Below, in pieces: positions 36,087-44,785 of a stretch of DNA of 64,000 nucleotides. This DNA is from Pedobacter sp. ISL-64. Lineage in GTDB: Bacteria; Bacteroidota; Bacteroidia; Sphingobacteriales; Sphingobacteriaceae. Under the pieces are notes generated by a model, which ran no database searches, had not been told where the DNA came from, and saw only the letters and a list, made by a program, of their open reading frames with translations. The position numbers and the translations under genes are program-made. Every line of letters starts with the position of its first letter. Within the stretch, counting starts at the first letter, position 1. Where the stretch lies: the NCBI RefSeq assembly GCF_018613605.1, contig NZ_JAGGPU010000019.1, positions 202,276-266,275 of the forward strand, in the 5' to 3' direction.

Positions 36087-36798
36087 ACATTCTTTTTTTT
36101 AGAAATTCAAAAAAAACAGGGCGGTACTCCCTTCCAAGGGTAAAGCTGCTTTTATCCTTTAGGTAAACCTCGTACCCGTCAACGTGGTCGAAAAAAAACA
36201 TCGAGATGATGACCGAACGGTTGATCTTCATGAACTCCGTTCTGTTCTCGATGTTTTTTTCTATCTGGCTCAATGAATTATAGCTCAACCTTGCACCTCC
36301 GGTTGTTTTGATCGATACATAGTTAGCCTCTGCCCTGATCAATATAATTTCTTCAAATGAAACACTGAAGTAGGTATTCTTAAGGCTCCCTTTGATGTAA
36401 AGAAAGGGGTTGTCCACAAACGGTGGCCTTAGCACCGGCATCCTGCTGATGAGCATTTTTACCTTTTCCATGAATGCTGCCCGCCTTATCGGTTTTACCA
36501 GGTAGCCTGCTGCATTGAGTTCGGAAGCCTCCCTGCCGTATTCCCGGTGAGCGGTAACATACACCAGAAAATCGCAGTATTCGTTCAGCAGCTTGCCTGC
36601 TTCTATGCCATCGATGAAGGGCATGCGGATATCACAGAACACAATATGCACTCTTTGGTGGTTATGGAGATACTGGATTGCATCGAAAGCATTCTCAAAA
36701 CTTTGCCGGTGTACGATGCCCGGCGTGATGGCAATCATATCTTCAATTTGCGTAATGGCATAAGTTTCATCATCTATCACAATACATTCAAGTTCCAT
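36076..36798 (-). CDS. LytTR-family response regulator
   Basis: A 240-aa regulator: receiver domain (about 1-120) with acidic pair D9/D10, phospho-acceptor D56 in FCDIRMP and YVTAHREYG, then a LytTR DNA-binding domain (about 140-235, ILIRAEANYVSIKTTGG, MKINRSVIISMFFFDHV). It is the cognate partner of the LytS-type kinase at 34782-35849, from which it is separated by the 55-aa peptide gene on the other strand. Kinase and regulator are both on the minus strand, regulator upstream. Confidence 0.92.
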   Translation of the reverse strand: MELECIVIDDETYAITQIEDMIAITPGIVHRQSFENAFDAIQYLHNHQRVHIVFCDIRMPFIDGIEAGKLLNEYCDFLVYVTAHREYGREASELNAAGYLVKPIRRAAFMEKVKMLISRMPVLRPPFVDNPFLYIKGSLKNTYFSVSFEEIILIRAEANYVSIKTTGGARLSYNSLSQIEKNIENRTEFMKINRSVIISMFFFDHVDGYEVYLKDKSSFTLGREYRPVFFEFLKKRMFNR

Positions 36799-37123
36799 GG
36801 CATCTGCTTAATCTATAATGGGTTGCTAAGTAAAAATACAAAGAATAAATTTTATACAACCAGTGGGAATTGTATTAATGTCGTTAACCCTTCGATTTCT
36901 GTCGTTCGTATATGGATTTGTGTCTCCTGCATAAAAAACTTGAATACCCCCAAGACCTGAAAGTAAATTACGTCCAGAAATTATTGATTTATTAACCGGT
37001 CATTTCAATGTTCGTTCTTTTTTGCGGACTTTAAAAGTCCTGGATGCGGGAAAGGGGAGCAGGGTTCCCCTTTTTTGCGAAGTGAAAAGTAACGGTAGAT
37101 TGTTCTGAGCAAAAACACATTGC
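36799..37123. other. intergenic region with kinase-start fragment and a hairpin
   Basis: 325 bp between divergent genes. At 36896-36935 about 20 bp (ATTTCTGTCGTTCGTATATG) are identical to the beginning of the kinase gene (35817-35850). At 37057-37077 GGGGAGCAGGGTTCCCC forms a short stem followed by T, a possible terminator for plus-strand transcription. The rest should hold the promoters of regulator and Crp genes. Confidence 0.55.
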
Positions 37124-37705
37124 ATGGTTTCCCATAGCGAACTAGAAGCCTTATTGGCCACTTTCGGTGAGCATTACCGCCCAACGCCCTCAGAAATAGA
37201 ACAGCTCAGGTCATCGCTTGTACCCGTCAGGTATAACAGGGGTGAACTGGTACAGAAAGCAGGTACGCGCTCTTCCAGGATATGGTTCCTGCAAAAAGGA
37301 TTTGCACGGGAGATTACCATTGATCCCGATACCGGGACCAGCCGTACGACCTGGTTCTGGTTTACTGCTGATTTTCTTTTTGGAAGCCCTTTCCTTTTTA
37401 GCAGGCAACCTTCGTTCACCCATATTGAGGCGATAACAGATTGTACCATGCTGGAACTTTCTTATGCCGGACTGCTCAGGCTCAAAGATCGGTCATGGGA
37501 TATGGAGCTTGTTATTGAGCGGATGCGTGCGAAATGTGAAATGGAGAGGTCCGCGTATGCTAGCGATCTGATTTTGCTGTCTTCAAAAGAACGGTACCTG
37601 AAATATTACAATCTCCATCGGGAGCTTTTCAATGTGGCCAAGCATAAGGATATCGCAATTTTCCTGGGGATTAAGGATGATGGTTTTAACCGGTTTAACG
37701 CCTGA
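37124..37705 (+). CDS. Crp/Fnr-family regulator with cyclic-nucleotide-type domain
   Basis: A 193-aa protein with the cupin-like sensor domain (about 25-125; NRGELVQKAGTRSSRIWFLQKGFARE) and a dimer helix. The C-terminal HTH is only partly recognisable (HKDIAIFLGIKDDGFNRFN) and ends two helices early compared with relatives ending in SRIRK. DNA binding may therefore be weak or changed. It lies 90 bp before the MauE-like gene and may regulate this cluster. Confidence 0.8.
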   Translation: MVSHSELEALLATFGEHYRPTPSEIEQLRSSLVPVRYNRGELVQKAGTRSSRIWFLQKGFAREITIDPDTGTSRTTWFWFTADFLFGSPFLFSRQPSFTHIEAITDCTMLELSYAGLLRLKDRSWDMELVIERMRAKCEMERSAYASDLILLSSKERYLKYYNLHRELFNVAKHKDIAIFLGIKDDGFNRFNA

Positions 37706-37794
37706 ACTTAATTGTATAGGAAATTAAAAGAACCCAAAAATTTGGGCAAAATCTCTTTTTACGGTGCAGAACTTTACCCTACAATCAGGTAACA

Positions 37795-38229
37795 ATGGAA
37801 AATAGGGTAATTTTAAATGTTGCAGGGGCAGCACTTATTGTGTTGTTTGTTTATACAGCCGGGAGCAAGCTTTATGAACTGGATAGGTTCCGTGCTGAAC
37901 TCGGTAGGCAGGTTTTTCCACAGCTGTTTCTGCCGGCATTGCTTATCGGTATTCCGCTATCGGAGCTTTTAGTGGTAGCACTGCTGGCTTTCCCTTCTAC
38001 CAGGCGGTATGGCTTTTTGCTCTCCACGGTTTTAATGGCGGTATTTACACTGTATATCCTTGGTGCACTTTTACATCTCTATTCCAATATTCCTTGTTCC
38101 TGCGGAGGAGTGCTCCGGAAAATGGGTTGGAAACAGCATTTTGTTTTCAACCTGGTTTTCTTTGGGCTTTCCCTGTATGGGCTGATCCTAACATTTAAGG
38201 AAAGGAGGCGGGGAAAGTCAGGTCAATAA
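37795..38229 (+). CDS. MauE/DoxX-like redox membrane protein
   Basis: A 144-aa protein with four hydrophobic helices (about 5-25, 45-67, 72-95, 117-138) in the MauE/methylamine-utilisation pattern, and a Cys pair in NIPCSCGGVLRKMGW before the last helix. Relatives probably pass reducing equivalents across the membrane to exported thiol proteins. Neighbouring genes include a DUF6520-like peptide with two Cys and a TlpA-like thioredoxin, so a shared redox role is plausible. Confidence 0.82.
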   Translation: MENRVILNVAGAALIVLFVYTAGSKLYELDRFRAELGRQVFPQLFLPALLIGIPLSELLVVALLAFPSTRRYGFLLSTVLMAVFTLYILGALLHLYSNIPCSCGGVLRKMGWKQHFVFNLVFFGLSLYGLILTFKERRRGKSGQ

Positions 38230-38338
38230 TTTCGGTCAGGGGTGCACAGTGCACCCCTTTCCATCTCCTCTTAAACTAATCAATTTTTTAACCAAACTTT
38301 TTCGCCTGTTTTTTCAAAGCAACAAAGCAGGAAATATT

Positions 38339-38686
38339 ATGAAAAATCTATTAAAAAAAATGAATGTAAGTGTTTTTGCAGTTTTATTGGGCTTTGGTCT
38401 GATTGCCCTTCAGAGTGGCTTTACGCCTGTGAAGGAAAAAAGGGCTGATGCCTACTGGAGACTGGATTCAGACGATTCAGCGGATGCCCTGAATGGTTTC
38501 CAATATCTTCCAGTTACTGGTGACCCTGATGAGGTAAGCTGTGATACAGGTGATGATATCCCATGTGTGATCGCTGTGCCTGATAATGTTACCACCCAAC
38601 AGGATCTTGACGATTATCTTGAAGAAAATTACGATACCGTTGGGGAACTTACAGGGGATGCCTATTCCACAAAGATTGAACCTTAA
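38339..38686 (+). CDS. DUF6520-like exported protein
   Basis: The start at 38339 gives 115 aa with a signal-like N-terminus (MKNLLKKMNVSVFAVLLGF, ALQSGFTP). The mature part begins with KEKRADAYWRLDS and contains two Cys (SCDTGDDIPC) that could form a disulfide. Short exported proteins of this type (DUF6520 as I recall) are often next to MauE-like genes in Bacteroidota. It lies after MauE and before a strong terminator. Function unknown. Confidence 0.7.
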   Translation: MKNLLKKMNVSVFAVLLGFGLIALQSGFTPVKEKRADAYWRLDSDDSADALNGFQYLPVTGDPDEVSCDTGDDIPCVIAVPDNVTTQQDLDDYLEENYDTVGELTGDAYSTKIEP

Positions 38687-38740
38687 CGGATTCTTTTTGT
38701 GGAGTATGCAGGCTGGGGACGGATGCCCGGCGCCTGCATT

Positions 38741-38769
38741 AAGGGAGTGCGAAAGCACTCCCTTTTTTT
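38741..38769 (+). terminator. strong intrinsic terminator
   Basis: AAGGGAGTGC-GAAA-GCACTCCCTT, a 10-bp stem with a GNRA-type tetraloop, followed by T. A second hairpin (38706-38739, ATGCAGGC/GCCTGCAT) lies just before. It ends the Crp-MauE-DUF6520 transcript and separates it from the convergent SusD/SusC/TlpA operon. Confidence 0.92.
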
Positions 38770-38777
38770 ATTTTTTT

Positions 38778-40130
38778 TTATCTCGCGTTCTGTTCCATAC
38801 CACTGAGCTTGATCACATCCTCCGGGATCGCCAGTGCATATAAGAGGCTGTTCGGCTGCAAAAGATATTCCTTGCCGTTCACGCTTCTTTTCAGTACGAT
38901 GTTGTCGCCTTCCTGGTTGTATCTTCTGATATCGGCCCACCTTAGGCACCTAAAAGCCAGTTCTTTTCTCCGTTCTGTTTTGATCAGGATTAGGGCCTGT
39001 TCTCTGCTAAGGTTGGCATAAGGAGTAAAGGTTCCGGTTTTATAACGGTAGCGGAGCAACTGGTTCAGGTCGTCCAATCCTTTTCCGATATCTCCGTTCC
39101 TGATCCTGCACTCGGAGCGGGTAAGCAATACTTCGTTGGTAGATATACCATTAAAATAGTTTCCGGTTCCTTCATAACTGCCTTTGAAGAGGTAGCCAGT
39201 TCCGCTGACTTTAAAGAACAGGGCTTTCCGCAGGTCATTCGGTCCATATAGGCTATATAATTCCATGCTCACCATCGCCCGCGACTGGGGGATCAGTCCA
39301 CCGGGATTGGCCATTCCCTCATAGGAAACTTCGGAATTGAAGGCTACAAAAGGGAAATTGGCGGTTGCATTCAGGGAATTATAGTCCAATAAAACATTGT
39401 TGATCTGTATACAGCTGTCTGCATAGTTTCCTGCCTTTACATATTCCCGCATCTGAAGATAGGTTCGGCTTAGCATGCCATAGGCTGCGGCTTTGGATGG
39501 CCTGGTCTGGATAATGTCTTTTAGTGGGAGGCCAGCGATCGACTCCTGAAGATCAGCGATGATCCTGGCATAGCTCTCCGAGAGGTTTGCACGCACCGAA
39601 GGAACATTGAAGTCGGGGTCCGTTCTTAAAGGGATGCCGGGAAGTATCCCTGCGGTGGAAGGATCATAGGGCATGGCCCAGATACCGACCACATTCAAAA
39701 AGGATTTTCCCCTAAAGAAGAGTGCCTGCGCTTTAATGTTGGCCAGTTTTTGTTTATCGGTGATTGTTGGGCCCCTTTCTTCGACTGCCTTTAATACATT
39801 GTTTGCAATGTTTACCTGGGTAAAAGCATCACGCCAGGCGTTTGCCGCTGGGGCACTGACCCTTTCCGGTGCCCAGGTATAAAGGTTCCGGTCATATTCG
39901 TTCCGCGCGTTGTATACCGCATCGGTAATAAAATAATTGTCGGCACAGGATTCGCCCATGGAGGGATCGCTCTGGTTCATATGAGGATAATTGTCCAGCA
40001 GTGCCTGCATGTCACCAAGGGTTTGGATCGTGGAAAGTTTCTGGTCCGGCTTTTCGTCAAGGAATTTTTTGCAGCCCATGGCTATGGATAATAACAGGAT
40101 GGCTGTAAGGGTATAAATATTCGGTTTCAT
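38778..40130 (-). CDS. SusD/RagB-type lipoprotein
   Basis: The start at 40130 gives 450 aa with lipobox SIAMGC (Cys20) then KKFLDEKPDQKL; the longer frame would add 87 residues overlapping susC. Helical repeats and the C-terminal ERRKELAFRCLRWADIRRYN signature mark a RagB/SusD protein. It is downstream of the paired susC (10 bp gap) and tlpA-like gene. It is the second SusCD pair of the window and only distantly like the first. Confidence 0.94.
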   Translation of the reverse strand: MKPNIYTLTAILLLSIAMGCKKFLDEKPDQKLSTIQTLGDMQALLDNYPHMNQSDPSMGESCADNYFITDAVYNARNEYDRNLYTWAPERVSAPAANAWRDAFTQVNIANNVLKAVEERGPTITDKQKLANIKAQALFFRGKSFLNVVGIWAMPYDPSTAGILPGIPLRTDPDFNVPSVRANLSESYARIIADLQESIAGLPLKDIIQTRPSKAAAYGMLSRTYLQMREYVKAGNYADSCIQINNVLLDYNSLNATANFPFVAFNSEVSYEGMANPGGLIPQSRAMVSMELYSLYGPNDLRKALFFKVSGTGYLFKGSYEGTGNYFNGISTNEVLLTRSECRIRNGDIGKGLDDLNQLLRYRYKTGTFTPYANLSREQALILIKTERRKELAFRCLRWADIRRYNQEGDNIVLKRSVNGKEYLLQPNSLLYALAIPEDVIKLSGMEQNAR

Positions 40131-40140
40131 AACGGTTTGG

Positions 40141-43100
40141 TTAAAAATTGATTCTGATTCCTGCTGAAAGCGTTTTGGGCGGCAATATGCCGTCCTGGTA
40201 TTCCGGGTCGATCCCTTTTTTATTGGCAGACCATAAAATCCCAAGGTTTGTGCTGTTCGCAAATACTTCACAGGACCTGATCGTCCTGCCCAGGATCTTT
40301 TTGGGGAGGCTATAGGCAAGGTTGATATATTGAAGGCGGATGTGATCGGCCTTTTCAACCAGGACTTCAGAATAGGTGTAAAAGTTATCACTGTCGCCGA
40401 TTACCGGGTACCTGAACGCAGGGACATTGGTGATCAGTTCATCGCCCGGTTTCTGCCACCTCTGGGCAAAATCCGGATGGCCGTCCACGGAATAGACCAG
40501 GGCACCATAATCAATGGAGCTGCGCCTGAAGTAATAACCTGCCTTAAAACTGATGGCCACCTGAAGGGAAAATCCCTCGTAGCTGAACCTGTTCTGCAAG
40601 TTCCCAAAAAACGTGGGCAGCGCGGAACCGCTGAATTTCAGGTCGTCTAGGTTGGTTTCCGATCGGGTAATCTGGTTGTAATCCTTACTGGGAACACCAT
40701 TGATATATCCGATAGGATCTCCAGTACTGTCCAGTCCAGGGGACCGATATGAAAAAATAGAATAAACGGGACTGCCCACAAGGCCAGAGATGCGTACCGA
40801 GCCGCCGATAAAGTTACCGGCAGTAGTGGGTGCCCTGTAAAAATCCGTGATACGGTCATGGTTGGTGCTCAGGTTCAGATTGGTTTCCCAGGCAAATTCA
40901 CCTTTGAAATTGAGGGTGTTCAGGTTGAGGTCCACGCCGCTTCCGCGCATCGAGGCTACATTCCTGATTACCGTAGCGCCTATGCCCGTAGTATAGTCCA
41001 CAGGAACGGAACTGAAAAGGTCTTTGCCCTTTTTTACATAAAAGTCCAGTGAGCCGCTGATCCTTTCCTTGAGCAGTCTGAAATCCAGGCCAAGGTTTAA
41101 GGTCTGTACGGTCTCCCACTTCAGGTCGGGATTAAAGAACCTGTTGATCGTGGCAAAGGGAAGCCTGGTGAATGCCCTCGGATCGGAATAGCTGATCGTG
41201 GTCAGCGCGACCTTGGTCGGATCTGCATTCCCACTGTAGCCAAAACTGGCCCTGACCTTTAAAAATCCGATAGGGACATCTTTCATAAAATCTGCCCTGG
41301 ATATTACCCATGCGCTGCCCAGGCTCCAGAGCGGTTTCCATTTATCGTTGGTGTTCAGTCCGAAAAGATTGGAGGCATCCCGCCTGGCACTGCCGTAAAG
41401 AAAGTACTTTCCATCATAATCGTAGGTGAGGTTGCCAAACAGGCTGAGGTACCTGTTGTTGGTGCCCGATAGGCCAGCGCCGTTGGGTATGAAGGCCAGA
41501 TTGCCCGAGATATAGTTGGGGTAACGGTTGACATAATCCACAGGGACGGAGGTCAGCAGTTCCGGGTTATAGCCATAAAAGCGGTTGGTATTTCCGTTAT
41601 CCGCCCTTTCGCGCTGTTCCCCGCCGATCAGCATTTCAATTCCATGCCTGGAGAAACGTTTGGTGTATGATGCCTGGAGCCTGAGGTCGTTAGCGGTAAG
41701 GATGCTGTTGTTTTTGATGTCTATCGCGCCCATGGGGAAAGGATAGCTCAAGGTGGTGCCGGAAATCTGTGTGAAACTGTTGATCCAGTTCCGGGTGGTA
41801 AAGCTGCCCAGGTCCTGCAGGGTTTCTGATGCTGTGGTCTGGCGTTCGAACCGGTAGAGGAATTTAAGGTCGATCCCTTTAAAGTTATAGGATAGTCCGG
41901 TATTGATGTTGATGTCATCCAGCCTGGAAGTAAGGGTGTTGTGTTCATCTTCGGTCAGGGGATAATATTTCCAGTCCAGTAGCCGTTTGTCCAGCGTGGA
42001 CAGGTAGCTCAAACGGTAGTTCTGTGCAATGGGCAGGGCATTTCTGTTGTCATCGGCCAGCTTTGCGTAGGGATAGAGGCTCCCTTTATGGGCGTTGACC
42101 ATACCGAATGCGGTCTTTCCGCTTTTGGAATCCGAGCCGGTATAGGCCATGGAGATGTCGGCCTTTAGGTTTTTAAGCAGGGTGATGTTCAGCCCGTACC
42201 TGAGGTTGAGCCGGTTGAACGTTGCGCCCAGATCGCTGCTGTTGCGGTCATAGCCTGCACTTGCGGTCCAGCCGTATTTTTCTCCACCTCCGGCCAGTTG
42301 TATACTGTACTGCTGGTTGATCCCTGTTTTGTAGAAATAACGGTTAAAATCATCCCTCACGTCATGTTGCCTGAACCCGTCGATCACGGCTTTTTTCTGG
42401 GTGGTATTGAGGTTCGGATCATAAAGCGCTTCGATTACCGGGCTTAGGCCTACATGGGCAGGGGAATTGTAATCCGATAGATAGGCGCCCTGATCAAAGA
42501 GGAACTGTTCCACATCGATATAATCCGAAACGCTCATCTGGGGGATTTTATAGAGGTCCGGTTTTTGGATGAAAGTGCTTACTGCGTTTGCAGAAATAGT
42601 TAACCTGCTGTTGTAGCGCCCTTTTTTACTGGTAATCACAATGACCCCGTTGCCCGCACGGCTTCCCCAGATCGATGTGGCTGCGGCATCTTTCAGGATG
42701 GAGATGCTCTCCACATCGTTGGGGTTGATGTTGGAAAGGTCACCCTCATAGGGAAAATTGTCCAGTATAACCAGCACATCCTTTGGCCCGCTGATGCTGC
42801 TCAAGCCCCTGATGGTGATGCGTCCTCCGGTGGTGGTACGATCAATGGTCAGGCCGTTTCCGACCGCTTCTAGCCGGTCGAGTATATTGGTGCTGACCTG
42901 TTCGTTCAGGGTTTTGGTGTCAATCTGCTGGTAGGCACCGGTGAGCCTTTCCCGTTTGACCTGCTGGTATCCGGTGCTGACGGTGACATCCTTGAGGTAG
43001 TAGCTTTCGGGAAGCAGGCTGAAGCTGAGGTTTTGGTTGGGTTGTTTGATCAGGGTGTCGACCGTTCTGTAGCCGATCGCTGAAATCCTGAGGTTCCAGG

Positions 43101-43296
43101 GACCTTTTGCTACCGCTAGCTCAAAAAATCCTGCGGAATCGGTTTGTGCTTTTATTTTTAAGGCCGGGATGGTTATGTTGGCACGCATGCTTTTTCCGGT
43201 CTGCAGGTCTGTTACTTTTCCTTTTAGGGTGTTCTGGGCATGCAGGGTCTGCACGGCAAGCAGTGCCGTACAGATAAACAATATTGCCTTTATCAT
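40141..43296 (-). CDS. SusC/RagA-type TonB-dependent receptor without STN domain
   Basis: A 1051-aa outer-membrane receptor: signal peptide (about 1-20), carboxypeptidase-regulatory-like domain (about 22-95), plug (about 100-225, TIRGLSSISGPKDVLVILDN and KDAAATSIWGSRAGNGVI), and a beta-barrel ending KTLSAGIRINF. There is no STN domain, so it needs no FecR partner, and none is nearby. It overlaps the TlpA-like gene start by 4 bp and is followed by susD. GC content is clearly higher than in the first SusC gene. Confidence 0.95.
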   Translation of the reverse strand: MIKAILFICTALLAVQTLHAQNTLKGKVTDLQTGKSMRANITIPALKIKAQTDSAGFFELAVAKGPWNLRISAIGYRTVDTLIKQPNQNLSFSLLPESYYLKDVTVSTGYQQVKRERLTGAYQQIDTKTLNEQVSTNILDRLEAVGNGLTIDRTTTGGRITIRGLSSISGPKDVLVILDNFPYEGDLSNINPNDVESISILKDAAATSIWGSRAGNGVIVITSKKGRYNSRLTISANAVSTFIQKPDLYKIPQMSVSDYIDVEQFLFDQGAYLSDYNSPAHVGLSPVIEALYDPNLNTTQKKAVIDGFRQHDVRDDFNRYFYKTGINQQYSIQLAGGGEKYGWTASAGYDRNSSDLGATFNRLNLRYGLNITLLKNLKADISMAYTGSDSKSGKTAFGMVNAHKGSLYPYAKLADDNRNALPIAQNYRLSYLSTLDKRLLDWKYYPLTEDEHNTLTSRLDDININTGLSYNFKGIDLKFLYRFERQTTASETLQDLGSFTTRNWINSFTQISGTTLSYPFPMGAIDIKNNSILTANDLRLQASYTKRFSRHGIEMLIGGEQRERADNGNTNRFYGYNPELLTSVPVDYVNRYPNYISGNLAFIPNGAGLSGTNNRYLSLFGNLTYDYDGKYFLYGSARRDASNLFGLNTNDKWKPLWSLGSAWVISRADFMKDVPIGFLKVRASFGYSGNADPTKVALTTISYSDPRAFTRLPFATINRFFNPDLKWETVQTLNLGLDFRLLKERISGSLDFYVKKGKDLFSSVPVDYTTGIGATVIRNVASMRGSGVDLNLNTLNFKGEFAWETNLNLSTNHDRITDFYRAPTTAGNFIGGSVRISGLVGSPVYSIFSYRSPGLDSTGDPIGYINGVPSKDYNQITRSETNLDDLKFSGSALPTFFGNLQNRFSYEGFSLQVAISFKAGYYFRRSSIDYGALVYSVDGHPDFAQRWQKPGDELITNVPAFRYPVIGDSDNFYTYSEVLVEKADHIRLQYINLAYSLPKKILGRTIRSCEVFANSTNLGILWSANKKGIDPEYQDGILPPKTLSAGIRINF

Positions 43297-43874
43297 TTTT
43301 TACCTACTTTCTTTAACCGCTGTTCACGCTTTTTATCCAATATTTCCCTTCTTTCCATTGAAGCGAGAATGCTTTGTTCGGTCATCAGTTCGGAGCCGGT
43401 GATGCTCCTGAGCTGACCGGATTGGATCCAGACATAGTGGGGGATGACGCGGTGCGGGAAAAGTTTGGTCAGTATGGTATCGCCTGTTACGGTGATGAGT
43501 TCGTCGTTAAATCTTTTCATTGTTTTTGCGGTGCGTTCGGGGGTATCGCTGGTGTTTTTGGCATTGACAAGGATGACGGCCAGCCGGTCTCCGTAGATTT
43601 TCTGGAGGCTGTCGGTCGAGGCGAATTTTACGATACAGCTGCTGCACCAGGTGGCCCAGAAATCCAGGATCAATAGTTTTCCTTTATAGGCTTCCAGGGT
43701 CTGTGTGGTGGTTTTGCCGTTGTGGTAGATCTGGTGGGGTTGTGTCCAGAAGGATGCGGGCAGTTTGTCGCCGACGCGGATGGGTTGGATGGTTAGGTTG
43801 TCCTGTGCGGTGGCGTTTTGCCGGAAATTCAGGCATAGCAATGCCAGTGCAAGGTATTTTGCTGTTTTTTTCAT
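43293..43874 (-). CDS. TlpA-like thioredoxin-fold exported protein
   Basis: A 193-aa protein with a cleavable signal (ALALLCLNFRQNATAQ), then a thioredoxin-like fold with the active site DFWATWCSSC (C77 and C80) and the usual VIPHYVWIQ cis-Pro-side segment. It is a periplasmic thiol-disulfide enzyme. The gene overlaps susC by 4 bp and starts the tlpA-susC-susD operon, so a linked role with SusC is likely. The basic tail (KKREQRLKKVGKK) is unusual for the family. Confidence 0.85.
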   Translation of the reverse strand: MKKTAKYLALALLCLNFRQNATAQDNLTIQPIRVGDKLPASFWTQPHQIYHNGKTTTQTLEAYKGKLLILDFWATWCSSCIVKFASTDSLQKIYGDRLAVILVNAKNTSDTPERTAKTMKRFNDELITVTGDTILTKLFPHRVIPHYVWIQSGQLRSITGSELMTEQSILASMERREILDKKREQRLKKVGKK

Positions 43875-44118
43875 GTTGGTTGTTTTGATTGGTTGATAAG
43901 GAAATTACCGCTGGTTGGCGGTGTTAAAAACCAGGACGGGGGCCATGTAGAAATTATTGGATCATTAACCGATAGGCATGGCGGCCCCGCCTGGTTTAGT
44001 GGGACTATTCAGGGGCACAGATGATTAGTGCGATAAGAAACTTTAATAAATTTTTGGGTATATTTTTCATTGCTTTTGTAATTATGACATTAAGCAATAA
44101 AGTTAAGAAGGAGTATGT

Positions 44119-44282
44119 AATGGGCCACCCTCCGTATGCTACAATACCCCCTAGGAAGGGATTGAACCGAAGTTCAAAAGCACGCAATACGGAGAGTGGC
44201 CCATTTCTACAAATATATAGAAAATGGGCATATCACTCACCTATTGCCTTACGTGCTTTAAGATTCCTAGGTCTATTGTAGC
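44119..44282. repeat. large imperfect palindrome with alternative pairings
   Basis: GCTACAATA at 44138 pairs with TATTGTAGC at 44274; CCTAGGAA with TTCCTAGG (44150/44264); AAAGCACG with CGTGCTTT (44177/44252). This gives a 145-bp imperfect hairpin with loop around 44210. In addition AATGGGCCAC.CTCCGTAT (44119-44137) is complementary with one mismatch to 44187-44205, a competing fold. It lies upstream of the XRE gene. It could be a structured RNA, a MITE-like element or an insertion remnant. Confidence 0.8.
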
Positions 44283-44384
44283 AAGGCTTCGTTGAAATAA
44301 ATGCCAAATAAATTATTTTAATCACCAGCATTAAAAGAAATAACTGCTAATCAATATTATAAAGGTATAAAAAAAAATCGATAT

Positions 44385-44400
44385 GTGTCAATATTGACAC
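44385..44400. promoter_or_regulatory. palindromic operator upstream of XRE gene
   Basis: GTGTCAATATTGACAC is a perfect 16-bp palindrome 34 bp before the XRE start. It is the kind of site bound by small XRE repressors, so it probably serves autoregulation of the regulator and the genes after it. Confidence 0.65.
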
Positions 44401-44434
44401 GTTTTTATTTTTCAGATTATGGCAACTTTCTCAA

Positions 44435-44674
44435 ATGAAAGTGGAGTTTCAAAATCTTTATATTCAAATAGGTAAAAATGTGAAGTTTTTGCGCAACCAG
44501 CTTGGTTGGTCTCAAGATGAACTAGCTAGTTATTGCAGTGTGAATAGGGCAAAGATTAGTCGAATCGAAAATGCAAAGGCAGATTATTTATTGTCAACAC
44601 TATTGGAGGTTTGTAAAGCACTAAGAACAAATTTAGAGGAAATAATTAAGTCTTACCCAGAAAGTCAAGAATAA
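44435..44674 (+). CDS. small XRE-family regulator
   Basis: A 79-aa helix-turn-helix protein (about residues 8-65: IGKNVKFLRNQLGWSQDELA, NRAKISRIENAKADYLLSTL). Nothing but the HTH and a short tail, as in controller proteins of restriction-modification or toxin-antitoxin loci. It is upstream of and co-directional with the phosphoribosyltransferase-NADAR pair, with a perfect palindrome before it that may be its operator. Confidence 0.9.
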   Translation: MKVEFQNLYIQIGKNVKFLRNQLGWSQDELASYCSVNRAKISRIENAKADYLLSTLLEVCKALRTNLEEIIKSYPESQE

Positions 44675-44785
44675 TATGAGGTCTAATGAATATGAAGGGG
44701 GGAGAATAAAAAAGCATCAGGCAGGCTTCTCAATGTTAGGAACTATGATTAGATGCCTAAAGTAAAATTTAAATGATATAAATAA

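Noticed and set aside
44150..44180. tRNA-like T-arm sequence on the minus strand (GGTTCAATCCC)
   Set aside because: No acceptor, D or anticodon stems can be built around it; it is part of the palindrome.
44021..44281. 86-aa plus-strand frame
   Set aside because: It is read through the large palindrome and its composition follows the repeat; no start context or motif.
44119..44674. Retron or CRISPR-related interpretation of the palindrome
   Set aside because: There is no reverse transcriptase or cas gene and no regularly spaced repeats.
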